A DNA stretch of 64,000 nucleotides from Streptomyces sp. 11x1. GTDB lineage: Bacteria; Actinomycetota; Actinomycetes; Streptomycetales; Streptomycetaceae. Below, one piece after another: positions 1-7,874 of this stretch. A program made the position numbers and the translations under genes. The DNA lies in contig NZ_CP122458.1 in assembly GCF_032598905.1 (NCBI RefSeq), positions 1,240,001 through 1,304,000 on the forward strand, written 5' to 3'. Below the pieces are notes generated by a model. That model was not told the origin of the DNA, did not search any database, and saw nothing but the letters and a program-made list of their open reading frames with translations. Position 1 is the first letter of the stretch. Each line of letters opens with the position of its first letter.

Positions 1-16
1 TTCCCGCCTCGGCCAT
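1..16 (-). CDS. Start of a further gene, probably second ABC permease (partial)
   Basis: Only the first five codons are visible before the window ends. The ATG overlaps the TGA of the upstream permease gene (TGATG), the usual coupling between MalF-type and MalG-type permease genes of sugar importers. The product is inferred from that context alone; no domain can be seen. Confidence 0.4.
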
Positions 17-975
17 CAGTTCCGCACCTCCGAGCCCGGGGCCGCGGTGCCGAACATCTTGACGAAGGCGAAGGCGATGATCCCGACGCAGATGAAGATG
101 AGGACGGAGATCGCCGACCCGATGCCCAGGTTCAGCGCGGTGAACAGGTTGTCGTACCCGAGGATCGACAGGGACCCGGTCCCCTGGGCGCCCGCGGTCA
201 GGATGTAGATGTTGTCGAAGATCCGGAACGCGTCCAGTGTGCGGAAGAGCAGCGCCACCAGGATCGCCGGTTTCATCAGCGGCAGCATGACCTTGGTGAA
301 CCGCTGCCAGGCGGTGGCCCCGTCCACCATGGCCGCCTTCAGGGTCTCCTCGGGGACCAGAGCGAGGCCCGCGAGGAGCAGCAGGGCCATGAAGGGCGTC
401 GTCTTCCACACCTCGGCGAGGATGATCAGCCAGAGGGCGGACCACTGTTCGGTCAGCGGAGCCTCTCCGCTGGGCAACAGCTCGGCGAGATACCCGAGTT
501 CCGGGGTCCAGGCGTACTGCCAGGAAAAGGCGGCGACCACGGTGACGATCCCGTACGGGACGAGGACCGCCGTGCGGACGGCGCCGCGCCAGAAGATCGT
601 GCGGTGCATCACCAGGGCGAGTCCCATTCCGAGGACCAGTTCGATCGCCACCGACACGGCGGTGATGAACAGCGTGACCCAGAAGGCGTCCCACCAGAAC
701 GGCGAGGAGAGCACCGCCCCGTAGTTGTCCAGGCCCACGAACTCCGCCCGTCCGGGAAAGCGCAGGTCGTACCGCTGGAGGGACAGATAGACGGCGTACC
801 CGATGGGGTAGGCGGTCACCGCCGTCATGACGACGACCGCGGGCGCGCAGAGCAGCCAGCCGAGCCGCCGCTCCTGTCTGGCACCCGCCGAGAGCGCCGC
901 CCGGTCCGCCTTCACCCGCCCCGTCTCCGACCCGGGGGGCGTCGGTGCTCCGGCGGGTCGCGCCCGCGTGCTCAT
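16..975 (-). CDS. Sugar ABC transporter permease (MalF/UgpA type)
   Basis: A 319-aa integral membrane permease of the binding-protein-dependent sugar importer family. A hydrophilic N-terminus of about 38 residues is followed by six predicted membrane segments. The cytoplasmic EAA loop that contacts the ATPase is visible around residues 208-240 (PEETLKAAMVDGA followed by a KVMLPLMKP element). The lipoprotein gene lies 70 bp upstream and a further gene overlaps the stop, so this is the middle of a lipoprotein-permease-permease operon. The substrate cannot be read from the sequence. Similarity to trehalose/maltose-type permeases is a family-level statement. Confidence 0.85.
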   Translation of the reverse strand: MSTRARPAGAPTPPGSETGRVKADRAALSAGARQERRLGWLLCAPAVVVMTAVTAYPIGYAVYLSLQRYDLRFPGRAEFVGLDNYGAVLSSPFWWDAFWVTLFITAVSVAIELVLGMGLALVMHRTIFWRGAVRTAVLVPYGIVTVVAAFSWQYAWTPELGYLAELLPSGEAPLTEQWSALWLIILAEVWKTTPFMALLLLAGLALVPEETLKAAMVDGATAWQRFTKVMLPLMKPAILVALLFRTLDAFRIFDNIYILTAGAQGTGSLSILGYDNLFTALNLGIGSAISVLIFICVGIIAFAFVKMFGTAAPGSEVRN

Positions 976-1045
976 GTCCGGCCGCCCGGGGACGACGCCC
1001 GCGCGGTGCGGCGCGGGCCGGCGGAGTGGTGCGGTGGGCAGTGGT

Positions 1046-2383
1046 TCACGGGATCACACCCTCGGATCGCAGGGCATCGTCGATCTGCTCCCCGATGGTG
1101 TCGACGGAGCTCTCCGGTTCGATCCCGGACGGCGGCGACAGGGTGTGGGAGACCGCGATCGACACGTTCTGGTAGACCGGAGTGATCGGGCGCACGCTCG
1201 CCGACTCCAGCGCGGCCAGCACGTCCTTGGAGAAGGGGTACTCCTTCATGAACGCGGGCTCGTCGTACAGGGCTCGCAAGGTGGGCGGCAGACCGCCCTC
1301 GAGCGCGGCGGCGAGCTGGTTCTCCCGGTTGCGCAGGCACAGCGCCGCCTCGAAGGCCAGGTCGGGGTGGCGCGAGTAGGCGCTCACGGCCAGGTCGATG
1401 CCGCCGATGGTGGGCCGGGCCGGGCGGCCGGCGTCGACCCGGGGGTACGGCGCCCAGCGGAAGTTCTTGAACAGCTCGGGGTTGTTCGCCTTCATCGACG
1501 GATAGACGAACGGGTAGTTGAGCTCGAACGCGGCCGTCCCCGACTCCATGGCGAGGCGGTTCTGGTCCTCCATCTGGTTGGGCAGGGATGGGTCCGCAGC
1601 CGGGGACTTCGCCAGATCGCGCATGATCCCGGCGGCACGCACGGCGGGAGGACCGAGCGAGGGCTCGGTCGCGCTCGCGTTGAGGATGGAGCCGCCCGCA
1701 CTGTTGATCAGGGTGTTGAACCAGACGGTCAGCCCCTCGTACTGGGCGCCCTGGATCTCCACGAAGTGCGGTTGGCCCTGCCTGGCGAGGACCTCGGCCA
1801 TGTCGAGCATCTCGGCCCAGGTCCTGGGTGGGGTGGGCACCAGATCCTTGCGATACCACAGGAGTTGGGTGTTGGTGTTGTACGGGACCGCGTACAGCTT
1901 GCCCTTCCACGTCGAGGTCTGCAGCGGTACGCGCAGGGTGCCCTCCACGGCCTGCCGCTTCGCCGCCCCCGTCCACTCCCGGATCCAGCGTGCCTCGGCG
2001 AACTCCGCGGCCCAGGTGACGTCCAGGCCCAGGATGTCGAGCGAGTCGTCCTCGGCGGCGAGTCTGCGGACGAGCTGCTGGCGCTGGCCGTCCGCGGCAC
2101 GCGGGAGCTTGTGGTAGCTGATCCTGTAGCGGCCGCCCGACGCCTGGCTGCACCGGTCGGCCGCCTTCTGGAGCGCACCGGAGTCGTCCGGGAAGTTGTA
2201 CCAGTCGAGGGTGGGCCTGCCGGAGCTCTCGTCACCGCCGCAGGCGGCGAGCACCGACGCCAGCAACGGCAGTACGGCGAACGCCCGCAGCCATCGCGTC
2301 CGTCCGCGGCATCCCTCGGGGCCCTTGCGGCCCTTCCGCCCCGGAACGGGCCGACAGCCGTACCTCGCGTGCACGCGCTCCAC
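1046..2383 (-). CDS. Sugar ABC transporter substrate-binding lipoprotein
   Basis: About 445 aa, extracytoplasmic solute-binding protein family 1. A basic n-region and hydrophobic stretch end in a lipobox (LASVLAAC followed by GG), so the mature protein should be lipid-anchored outside the membrane. The body shows typical family-1 segments such as KGKLYAVPYNTNTQLLWY and a conserved IGGIDLAVSAYSR region. An upstream ATG at 2458 is excluded as start because it falls between the -35 and -10 boxes of a good promoter. GTG at 2383, with GGAAG six bases upstream, or GTG at 2374 are the better starts. It feeds the permease encoded just downstream; the ligand is unknown. Confidence 0.8.
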   Translation of the reverse strand: MERVHARYGCRPVPGRKGRKGPEGCRGRTRWLRAFAVLPLLASVLAACGGDESSGRPTLDWYNFPDDSGALQKAADRCSQASGGRYRISYHKLPRAADGQRQQLVRRLAAEDDSLDILGLDVTWAAEFAEARWIREWTGAAKRQAVEGTLRVPLQTSTWKGKLYAVPYNTNTQLLWYRKDLVPTPPRTWAEMLDMAEVLARQGQPHFVEIQGAQYEGLTVWFNTLINSAGGSILNASATEPSLGPPAVRAAGIMRDLAKSPAADPSLPNQMEDQNRLAMESGTAAFELNYPFVYPSMKANNPELFKNFRWAPYPRVDAGRPARPTIGGIDLAVSAYSRHPDLAFEAALCLRNRENQLAAALEGGLPPTLRALYDEPAFMKEYPFSKDVLAALESASVRPITPVYQNVSIAVSHTLSPPSGIEPESSVDTIGEQIDDALRSEGVIP

Positions 2384-2442
2384 ACCTCGCTTCCGGACTG
2401 TGGCACGGGACTGGAACCTCGCAACGTCTCCCTCCCGGGCGA

Positions 2443-2471
2443 ACACTAAAGAGGACATAAGGGAATATCAA
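2443..2471 (-). promoter_or_regulatory. Sigma70-type promoter of the sugar transporter operon
   Basis: On the minus strand TTGATA (2471-2466) is separated by 17 bases from TAGTGT (2448-2443). Predicted transcription starts near 2436, about 50 bases before the lipoprotein GTG. This also decides the start codon of that gene. Confidence 0.6.
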
Positions 2472-2490
2472 GCACATATGCCGCAAGAAA

Positions 2491-2517
2491 TCAGCTTCGG
2501 TCCATCAGCTTCGGTCC
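2491..2517. repeat. Direct repeat upstream of the transporter promoter
   Basis: TCAGCTTCGGTCC occurs twice (2491-2503 and 2505-2517) with one base between. It begins 20 bp upstream of the -35 box, so it may be a regulator site for the sugar operon. No palindrome is present. Confidence 0.55.
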
Positions 2518-2582
2518 CCGGAAACGGCGAAGAGGCCACCTCCGATCCATCGGAAATGACCTCTGACCTGCTGCTTCACAAG

Positions 2583-2656
<74 letters not shown>

Positions 2657-2703
2657 TCGCGCTCGGCACGGTGTTCCGTGTGAACGCGCAGGTAAACCCT
2701 ACC

Positions 2704-2889
2704 CTACGTACCCCTGACGCCGAGTTCGGGCAGCCCCCGTGTCGTCCCGGTGAGATCGGCTCGGACCCGGTCCCGGATGTGCAGGATCAGCGCGGCCAGG
2801 TCGGCGCAGTACACGGACGGATTGCGGAAGCCGCTGCCGGCGGCGTACCGGTGGGCGAAGAGCGTGGTCCCACCCTGCACCCGCCGCTC
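2704..2889 (-). pseudogene. C-terminal remnant of an FxsB-like radical SAM/SPASM peptide maturase
   Basis: A reading frame of about 60 codons, opened only by an in-frame TGA at 2892-2890, contains AHRYAAGSGFRNPSVYCADL. I recognise this as the far C-terminal SPASM region of FxsB-type cyclophane-forming maturases, where the last auxiliary-cluster cysteine sits in the VYC motif. Everything upstream (radical SAM core and other SPASM cysteines) is missing, so it cannot be a working enzyme. It sits next to tRNA-Pro, a common integration and deletion site. The family call rests on memory of the motif. The rest of the 2657-2944 interval shows no gene. Confidence 0.5.
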
Positions 2890-2944
2890 TCAGACATACG
2901 AGCGACCACCGAGTGAACGCCGGACGACCACGCCCCAGGTCGCC

Positions 2945-3856
2945 CTACTCCGGCGGCGTAGGTGTGTCGTGGGTGCGGTACATCGCCTGGACGTCCAGTT
3001 CGAGTTGGATGGTGGGGCCCACGACGGCTATGCCTCGGGCGAGCATGGAGCGCCAGTTCAGGGTGTAGTCCTCGCGGTGGAGTTCGGACTTGGCGAGGGC
3101 GGCGCAGCGGAGTTCCTCGCCGTAGCCGCCGTTGACGGTGCCGAGGTAGGTGGTGTCGAGGGCGACGGAGCGGCTGACGCCGTGCATGGTGAGGCTGCCC
3201 TGGAGGGTCCACTTGCTGCCGCCGCGGTAGGCGAAGCGGGTGCTGGTGAAGTCGATGTACGGGAAGCGTTCGACGTCGAGGAAGTCCGCTGAACGCAGGT
3301 GCGTGTCACGGGTGTTGTTGCCGGTGTTGACGCTGGACGCGTCGATGCGGACGTGGACGCGTGACCGCGTCATGTCCTGGTCGACCACGAGGCCGCCGTC
3401 GAAGCGCTCGAAGCGGCCGTGCACATGGGCCATGCCGACGTGCTTGGCGATGAAGCGGATCGCGGTGTGCGGAGGGTCGAAGAGCCAGGTGCCGGGCGGC
3501 GGGAGTTCGAGCGCGCGGGCCGACTGGAGCCACACCCGTTCCCGGGAGACACCGGTGTCCGCGCTGACCTCGACCGTCTCCCGGTGCGGTTCCAGCCCCT
3601 CGGCCATGATCAGCACGCTGTAGGTGCCCGGCGGCAGAACGGCCGTGAAGAAGCCGTACGGGTCGGTCGCGCCGCGTGCCGCCACGCGGTGGCTGCGCAG
3701 TTCCGTCACTGTCACGTCCGCCGCGGCCATGGGCTGGTTCACTGGGTCCAGCACCTCACGAAGGACGACACCCGCGCCGTCCGGCACCGGGAACGGGGCG
3801 CCCGCGGCGCCCCCGGGGGCATTTCCGCGTCGCCGCCGGAGCAGTCCGAGGGGCAT
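2945..3856 (-). CDS. YceI-family protein with N-terminal carboxypeptidase-regulatory-like domain
   Basis: 303 aa from ATG 3856 (AAAGG eight bases upstream; a GTG at 3865 is the alternative). Residues about 25-110 form a beta-sandwich with the DPYGFFTAVLPPGTYSV pattern of carboxypeptidase-regulatory/Cna-B-like domains. Residues about 120-295 are a YceI lipocalin-like barrel (WLFDPPHTAIRFIAKHVGMA, later FLDVERFPYIDF). YceI barrels bind long isoprenoid or amide ligands, but the ligand here is unknown. No signal peptide is visible; the N-terminus is short and arginine-rich. It is a single gene, separate from the catabolic operon upstream. Confidence 0.8.
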   Translation of the reverse strand: MPLGLLRRRRGNAPGGAAGAPFPVPDGAGVVLREVLDPVNQPMAAADVTVTELRSHRVAARGATDPYGFFTAVLPPGTYSVLIMAEGLEPHRETVEVSADTGVSRERVWLQSARALELPPPGTWLFDPPHTAIRFIAKHVGMAHVHGRFERFDGGLVVDQDMTRSRVHVRIDASSVNTGNNTRDTHLRSADFLDVERFPYIDFTSTRFAYRGGSKWTLQGSLTMHGVSRSVALDTTYLGTVNGGYGEELRCAALAKSELHREDYTLNWRSMLARGIAVVGPTIQLELDVQAMYRTHDTPTPPE

Positions 3857-3925
3857 GGTGTTCACCTTTCGAGTCTCGTCGTCGGCCGTCAGTCGTGCGT
3901 GCGTCGGGCGCTGGGCGGGGCGTGG

Positions 3926-5002
3926 TCAGGACCATGTCTGAGGGCGGTCGCCGGTGTACGCCGCTCTCAGGATTTCCAGGGCTTCCGCCGTGGAGGTCCG
4001 GCGTGGGTTGGGGTACGCCTGGCTCGTCACCTGGGCCGCGGCCGTCGCCAAGTCAGCCTGTTCGAGACCGAGTTCAGCGAGCGAGCGGGGGGCTCCGAGG
4101 CTGCCGGCGAGGTCCCAGAGGGCTTCGGCGGCGTTGTCGGTGGACAGCGCCCGGGCGAGGGCCGTCATGGCTTCGGGGGCTGCCGGGGCGTTGTGGGCGA
4201 GGACGTACGGGAGGACGACCGTGTGGGTCTCGGCGTGCGGGAGGCCGAAGGTGCCGCCGAGGACGTGGCACAGCTTGTGGTGCAGGCCCATCGTGGTCGA
4301 GCCCAACGCGGTGCCGCAGAGCCAGGCGCCGTAGAGGGCGCGGCCGCGCGCCTCCAGGTCCCCGGGGTCGGACGCCACGCCGGGGAGCGCGCCCGCCATG
4401 GCCCGGGCGCCCTCCTCCGCCGTCAGCGACACCAGCGGCGAGGCGTCCGGCGCGTACAGGGCTTCGGCAGCGTGGGCGAGGGCGTTGATGCCGCTGGTCA
4501 CGGAGAGGGGTACCGGGAGGGTGAGGGTGAGTTCGGGGTCGTAGACGACGCTGCGCGGCAGGACCGACGGGGCACGGCCGGTGCGTTTGGCGCCGTGCTC
4601 GGTCAGGCCCCAGACCGGGGTCATCTCCGAGCCGGAGTACGTCGACGGTACGGCGATCAGCGGGAGTTCGGTGCGCAGCGCGATCGCCTTGCCCAGTCCG
4701 ATCGCCGAGCCGCCGCCGACCGCCACGAGGCCGTCCGCGCCCGCGTCCCGCGCCGCCCGGACCGCCTCGTCGGCCACCTCCACGGGTACGTGCTGGCGAG
4801 CCCGCGCGAACACCCCGGCGCACGCGTCGCCGAGCGCCCGCGCGACAGCCCCCGCGGTCTCGGCGCCCCTCGGGCCGCAGACCACCAACAGGGCGCGCAG
4901 ACCGAGCCGTTCGGCCTCCCCCGGTACCGCCGTCACCGATGCGCCGGGGCGCATCACGACCCGGACCGGCTGGGCCTCGTACACGAAGTCCATCGCCGTC
5001 AC
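3926..5002 (-). CDS. Maleylacetate reductase
   Basis: 358 aa, iron-containing alcohol dehydrogenase family. Nucleotide-binding GGGSAIGLGKAIAL lies at about residues 97-110, followed by VPSTYSGSEMTPVWG, typical of maleylacetate reductases. The metal-ligand region is GLHHKLCHVLGG with a further HAETH. It reduces maleylacetate to 3-oxoadipate with NAD(P)H. GTG 5002 is preferred to the ATG at 4993 because GGAG sits five bases upstream and the GTGA overlap couples it to the dioxygenase. It is the last gene of a three-gene hydroxyquinol operon. Confidence 0.88.
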   Translation of the reverse strand: MTAMDFVYEAQPVRVVMRPGASVTAVPGEAERLGLRALLVVCGPRGAETAGAVARALGDACAGVFARARQHVPVEVADEAVRAARDAGADGLVAVGGGSAIGLGKAIALRTELPLIAVPSTYSGSEMTPVWGLTEHGAKRTGRAPSVLPRSVVYDPELTLTLPVPLSVTSGINALAHAAEALYAPDASPLVSLTAEEGARAMAGALPGVASDPGDLEARGRALYGAWLCGTALGSTTMGLHHKLCHVLGGTFGLPHAETHTVVLPYVLAHNAPAAPEAMTALARALSTDNAAEALWDLAGSLGAPRSLAELGLEQADLATAAAQVTSQAYPNPRRTSTAEALEILRAAYTGDRPQTWS

Positions 5003-5895
5003 GAGCGCTCCGGGTGGCGTTCGGCCGGTGCGTCCGACGTGTTGAGCACGAGGTCGAAGCGTGCGTGGCGGAACGGGTTCGGGATGTCGAACCGCCGTGC
5101 CAATGACGGGTCGTCGGTCTCCTTGAAGTCCTGGACGAGGCTCTCCTTGACCGCGAAGACCGCGTCGGTGTCGAGATGCTCGCTGCCGGCCACGAAGATG
5201 TGTGTGGTGACGGGGGTGTGTCCCTCGGCCGAGGCGATGAAGTGGATGTGCGCCGGGCGGTAGGAGGGCCGGGCCGTCGCCCGGAGGAGGTCGCCGACCG
5301 GGCCGTCCGTGGGGATGGGATACGGGCTCGGCACACAGGTGCGGAACCAGAAGCGGCCCTCGTCGTCCGCCGTGAACAGTCCGCGGCCGTTGCCCGCCGG
5401 CTGGACGTCGGGCTGCTGGACGTCGTAGTAGCCCTCGGCGTTCGCCTGCCAGACGTCGAGGGTCGCGCCGGGCAGCGGGGTGCCGTCGCCGGACAGCACG
5501 CGGCCGCTGATCACGCACGGTTCGCCGCCGCCGACCAGGTCGATGTCGGTGCCGAGTTCCCGGACCGGGGACTCGGTCATGTGGAAGGGGCCTAGGACCG
5601 TCGACTCCGTCGCGCCGCCGCGCTCGTCGCTGTTGATCGTCTCGACGAGCATCGAGACGCCGAGGACGTCCGACAGGAGGACGAACTCCTGCCGGGTGTC
5701 CGTGCAGGCCTGCCCGGTCGCCGTGAGGAAGGCGATCGCCCGCTCCCACTCCGCCGTCGTGGGTTCGGTCTCGCGGACGAAGGCGTGCAGGTGCCGGGTG
5801 AGGGCGGTCAGCAGCTCGCGCAGGCGCGGATCGGCAGTGCCGTCGAGGCTGGCGACGACGGCCTCCGTGACGCGGGTGGTGAATTCGGTGGTCAT
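4999..5895 (-). CDS. Hydroxyquinol 1,2-dioxygenase (intradiol, Fe(III))
   Basis: 298 aa, the usual length for the family. It has an N-terminal helical dimerisation domain followed by the catalytic beta-barrel. The four Fe(III) ligands can be placed: Tyr in EGYYDVQ, Tyr in PSPYPIPTDGP, and two His in RPAHIHF. LGPFHMTESP matches the hydroxyquinol branch better than plain catechol dioxygenases. It cleaves 1,2,4-trihydroxybenzene to maleylacetate, the substrate of the overlapping downstream reductase. The hydroxylase lies 18 bp upstream, so the three genes form one operon. Confidence 0.88.
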   Translation of the reverse strand: MTTEFTTRVTEAVVASLDGTADPRLRELLTALTRHLHAFVRETEPTTAEWERAIAFLTATGQACTDTRQEFVLLSDVLGVSMLVETINSDERGGATESTVLGPFHMTESPVRELGTDIDLVGGGEPCVISGRVLSGDGTPLPGATLDVWQANAEGYYDVQQPDVQPAGNGRGLFTADDEGRFWFRTCVPSPYPIPTDGPVGDLLRATARPSYRPAHIHFIASAEGHTPVTTHIFVAGSEHLDTDAVFAVKESLVQDFKETDDPSLARRFDIPNPFRHARFDLVLNTSDAPAERHPERS

Positions 5896-5913
5896 GTCTG
5901 AAGGATCCCCCGG

Positions 5914-7692
5914 TCAGCCGTGCCCGAGAATGCGCCGCACCGCCCCGGTCAACAGCCGTTCGGCGTCCTCCGGGGTCGCGGTCGGCGTCGCGTGGCGGAA
6001 GGCGACGTAACCGTCCGGCCGTACGAGGAGCGCTCCCCCGTCGGCTACCTCCCTGAGCCGGGCCCAGTCGCCGTACGGGTCCTCGTACTCCTGGCCGGGG
6101 CCGATGACGACGGTGGCGATCTCCAGGTCCTGGTCCTCCGCGGCCCGGAGCCAGTGGGTGCCGCCGATGCCGGTGAGCAGGGTGAAGCGGCCGCGGCCGA
6201 CGGTGTCGAGGGTGGAGAGGGTGCGGGTGCCGGAGGTGATCCAGGCGTGCGGGAGCTTGGCTCCGGGGCGGGAGGTCGGCTGGTGGTACAGCTCGGGGTC
6301 GCGGGCGAAGCCGGGGTCCGGCGTGCCGTCGGGGACGACCGCCGTGGAACTCTCGGCGGAGTACCGCTGGTTGAGGTCGACGCCGTGCGCGTTGAACTCG
6401 TACACCTTGAACGCGATCGCCTCCCGGAGCCGCGCCCGCTGCTTCTCGGCCGCCTCGGTGTCATCCTTGCGGGCGGCGATGTTGGCCCACAACTGGTCGG
6501 GGGTCTGCGGGGAGAGCCCGTCGAGGGCCTCGAAGACGGGGGCGGTCTCGCCGATGGACTTGTTGGCGCGGGTGACGATCTGCCGGCCGATCGGGGCGCG
6601 TTCGGCGGTGTAGGTGTCGAGCAGCGTGGGGGACGCGGTGCCGTCGAGGACGAGCTTGAGCTTCCAGGCCAGGTTGTAGGAGTCCTGGATGGAGGTGTTG
6701 GAGCCGAGGCCGTTGGACGGCGGGTGGCGGTGGGTGGCGTCGCCGGCGCAGAAGACCCTCCCATGGGAGTAGGTCTCGGCGTACATCTCGTTGACGGTCC
6801 AGGCTGACGACGACTTCACGGTCACCGGGATCTCGTCGTCGCCGACCAGCCTGCGGACGATCGACTCGGCGTACTCGGTGGTCAGGTCGGGGGCGCCCGC
6901 GGTGACGTCGTAGCCCCAGACGATCAGCCACTCGTTCCAGGGGCGCACGCACCGCACCAGGCCCGCGCCGATGCCGCCGACGGTGGCGCCGGGGGCCAGT
7001 ACCCAGTAGAGGGTGGACGGGCGGTGCGCGGTGTACTTCGACAGGTCCATGTCGAAGACGATGTTGATGCTGCCGGCCACACCCATCTGACCGCCCATCG
7101 GCAGCCCGGCGTCCTCGGCGACCTGGGAGCGGCCGCCGTCGGCGCCGATCAGGTACTTGGCGCGGATGGTGTACTCGTCGCCGCGCAGCCGGTCCTCGAC
7201 GGTGACCGTGACGCCGTCGTCGTCCTGGACGAAGGACTTGTAGACCGTGCTGAAGCGCAGGTTCGTGCCGCGCGCGACGGCCGCGTCGACGAGGACGGGC
7301 TCCATCAGGTGCTGCGGCATGTCGCACATCCGGGTGGGGCTCGCCAGTTCGTGCGCGGCCTGGACGAGCGGGTCGTTGCCCCAGGAGCGGATCCGGCCCA
7401 GCTCCTCCCCCGCGAGGCTGGTGCAGAAGGTCGTGTCGCCCATCAGCCCCTGCGGGGTGGCCTTCGCGACGACCTCGTCCTCGACGCCGAGGTCCCGCAG
7501 CACCTCCATGGTGCGCTGATTGGTGATGTGGGCCCGGGGCGTGTCGGCGAGACTCGCGTAGCGGGTGACCACGATGTTCGGGACGCCGTACGTGCTCAGG
7601 GCGAGCGCGGCGGAGGCGCCCGCCGGGCCACTGCCCACGATCAGGACGTCGGTCACGACATCCGGCTCTGCGACCGGCTCGACGGTGTGCAC
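5914..7692 (-). CDS. FAD-dependent aromatic hydroxylase (phenol/resorcinol type)
   Basis: 592 aa, class A flavoprotein monooxygenase of the TfdB/PheA group. The FAD-binding GSGPAGAS motif lies near residue 20, a second FAD contact is CAGDATHRHPPSNGLG, and a thioredoxin-fold C-terminal domain follows. Given the hydroxyquinol dioxygenase and maleylacetate reductase downstream, it probably hydroxylates resorcinol or a related phenol to hydroxyquinol; that substrate is inferred from context. The start is GTG 7692 with GGAG eight bases upstream; upstream codons as far as 7740 lack a ribosome site. It is divergent from the regulator at 7875, across a palindromic operator. Confidence 0.82.
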   Translation of the reverse strand: MHTVEPVAEPDVVTDVLIVGSGPAGASAALALSTYGVPNIVVTRYASLADTPRAHITNQRTMEVLRDLGVEDEVVAKATPQGLMGDTTFCTSLAGEELGRIRSWGNDPLVQAAHELASPTRMCDMPQHLMEPVLVDAAVARGTNLRFSTVYKSFVQDDDGVTVTVEDRLRGDEYTIRAKYLIGADGGRSQVAEDAGLPMGGQMGVAGSINIVFDMDLSKYTAHRPSTLYWVLAPGATVGGIGAGLVRCVRPWNEWLIVWGYDVTAGAPDLTTEYAESIVRRLVGDDEIPVTVKSSSAWTVNEMYAETYSHGRVFCAGDATHRHPPSNGLGSNTSIQDSYNLAWKLKLVLDGTASPTLLDTYTAERAPIGRQIVTRANKSIGETAPVFEALDGLSPQTPDQLWANIAARKDDTEAAEKQRARLREAIAFKVYEFNAHGVDLNQRYSAESSTAVVPDGTPDPGFARDPELYHQPTSRPGAKLPHAWITSGTRTLSTLDTVGRGRFTLLTGIGGTHWLRAAEDQDLEIATVVIGPGQEYEDPYGDWARLREVADGGALLVRPDGYVAFRHATPTATPEDAERLLTGAVRRILGHG

Positions 7693-7763
7693 GGGAGACG
7701 CTCCAGGGAATGAGGACAGGCACCGACCGTTCAAGATCATGGAGGGCGGTGCGGGAGCGTGGG

Positions 7764-7780
7764 TGTCTCAATACGAGACA
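7764..7780. promoter_or_regulatory. Palindromic operator between hydroxyquinol operon and its regulator
   Basis: A perfect inverted repeat, TGTCTC-AATAC-GAGACA, lies 72-88 bp before the hydroxylase start and about 95 bp before the regulator start. This position suits the binding site of the divergent Fis-type activator. Assignment to that protein is inference. Confidence 0.55.
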
Positions 7781-7816
7781 GTGCGTGCGGTGCGTGCGGT
7801 GCGTGCGGTGCGCTCG
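7781..7816. repeat. Four tandem 9-bp repeats in the divergent promoter
   Basis: GTGCGTGCG occurs three times in tandem, followed by the variant GTGCGCTCG, starting directly after the palindromic operator. This may be slippage-generated sequence or part of the control region. Confidence 0.6.
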
Positions 7817-7874
7817 GGGTGGTGTTCGGGGTGGTTGTTGCTCCTTCAATCATGGCGGGTACGGTGAGTGGGTC

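Noticed and set aside
2386..2458. Upstream ATG start (2458) for the sugar-binding lipoprotein
   Set aside because: The ATG falls between the -35 and -10 boxes of the promoter and has no ribosome site. It would also put some 75 residues before the lipobox cysteine.
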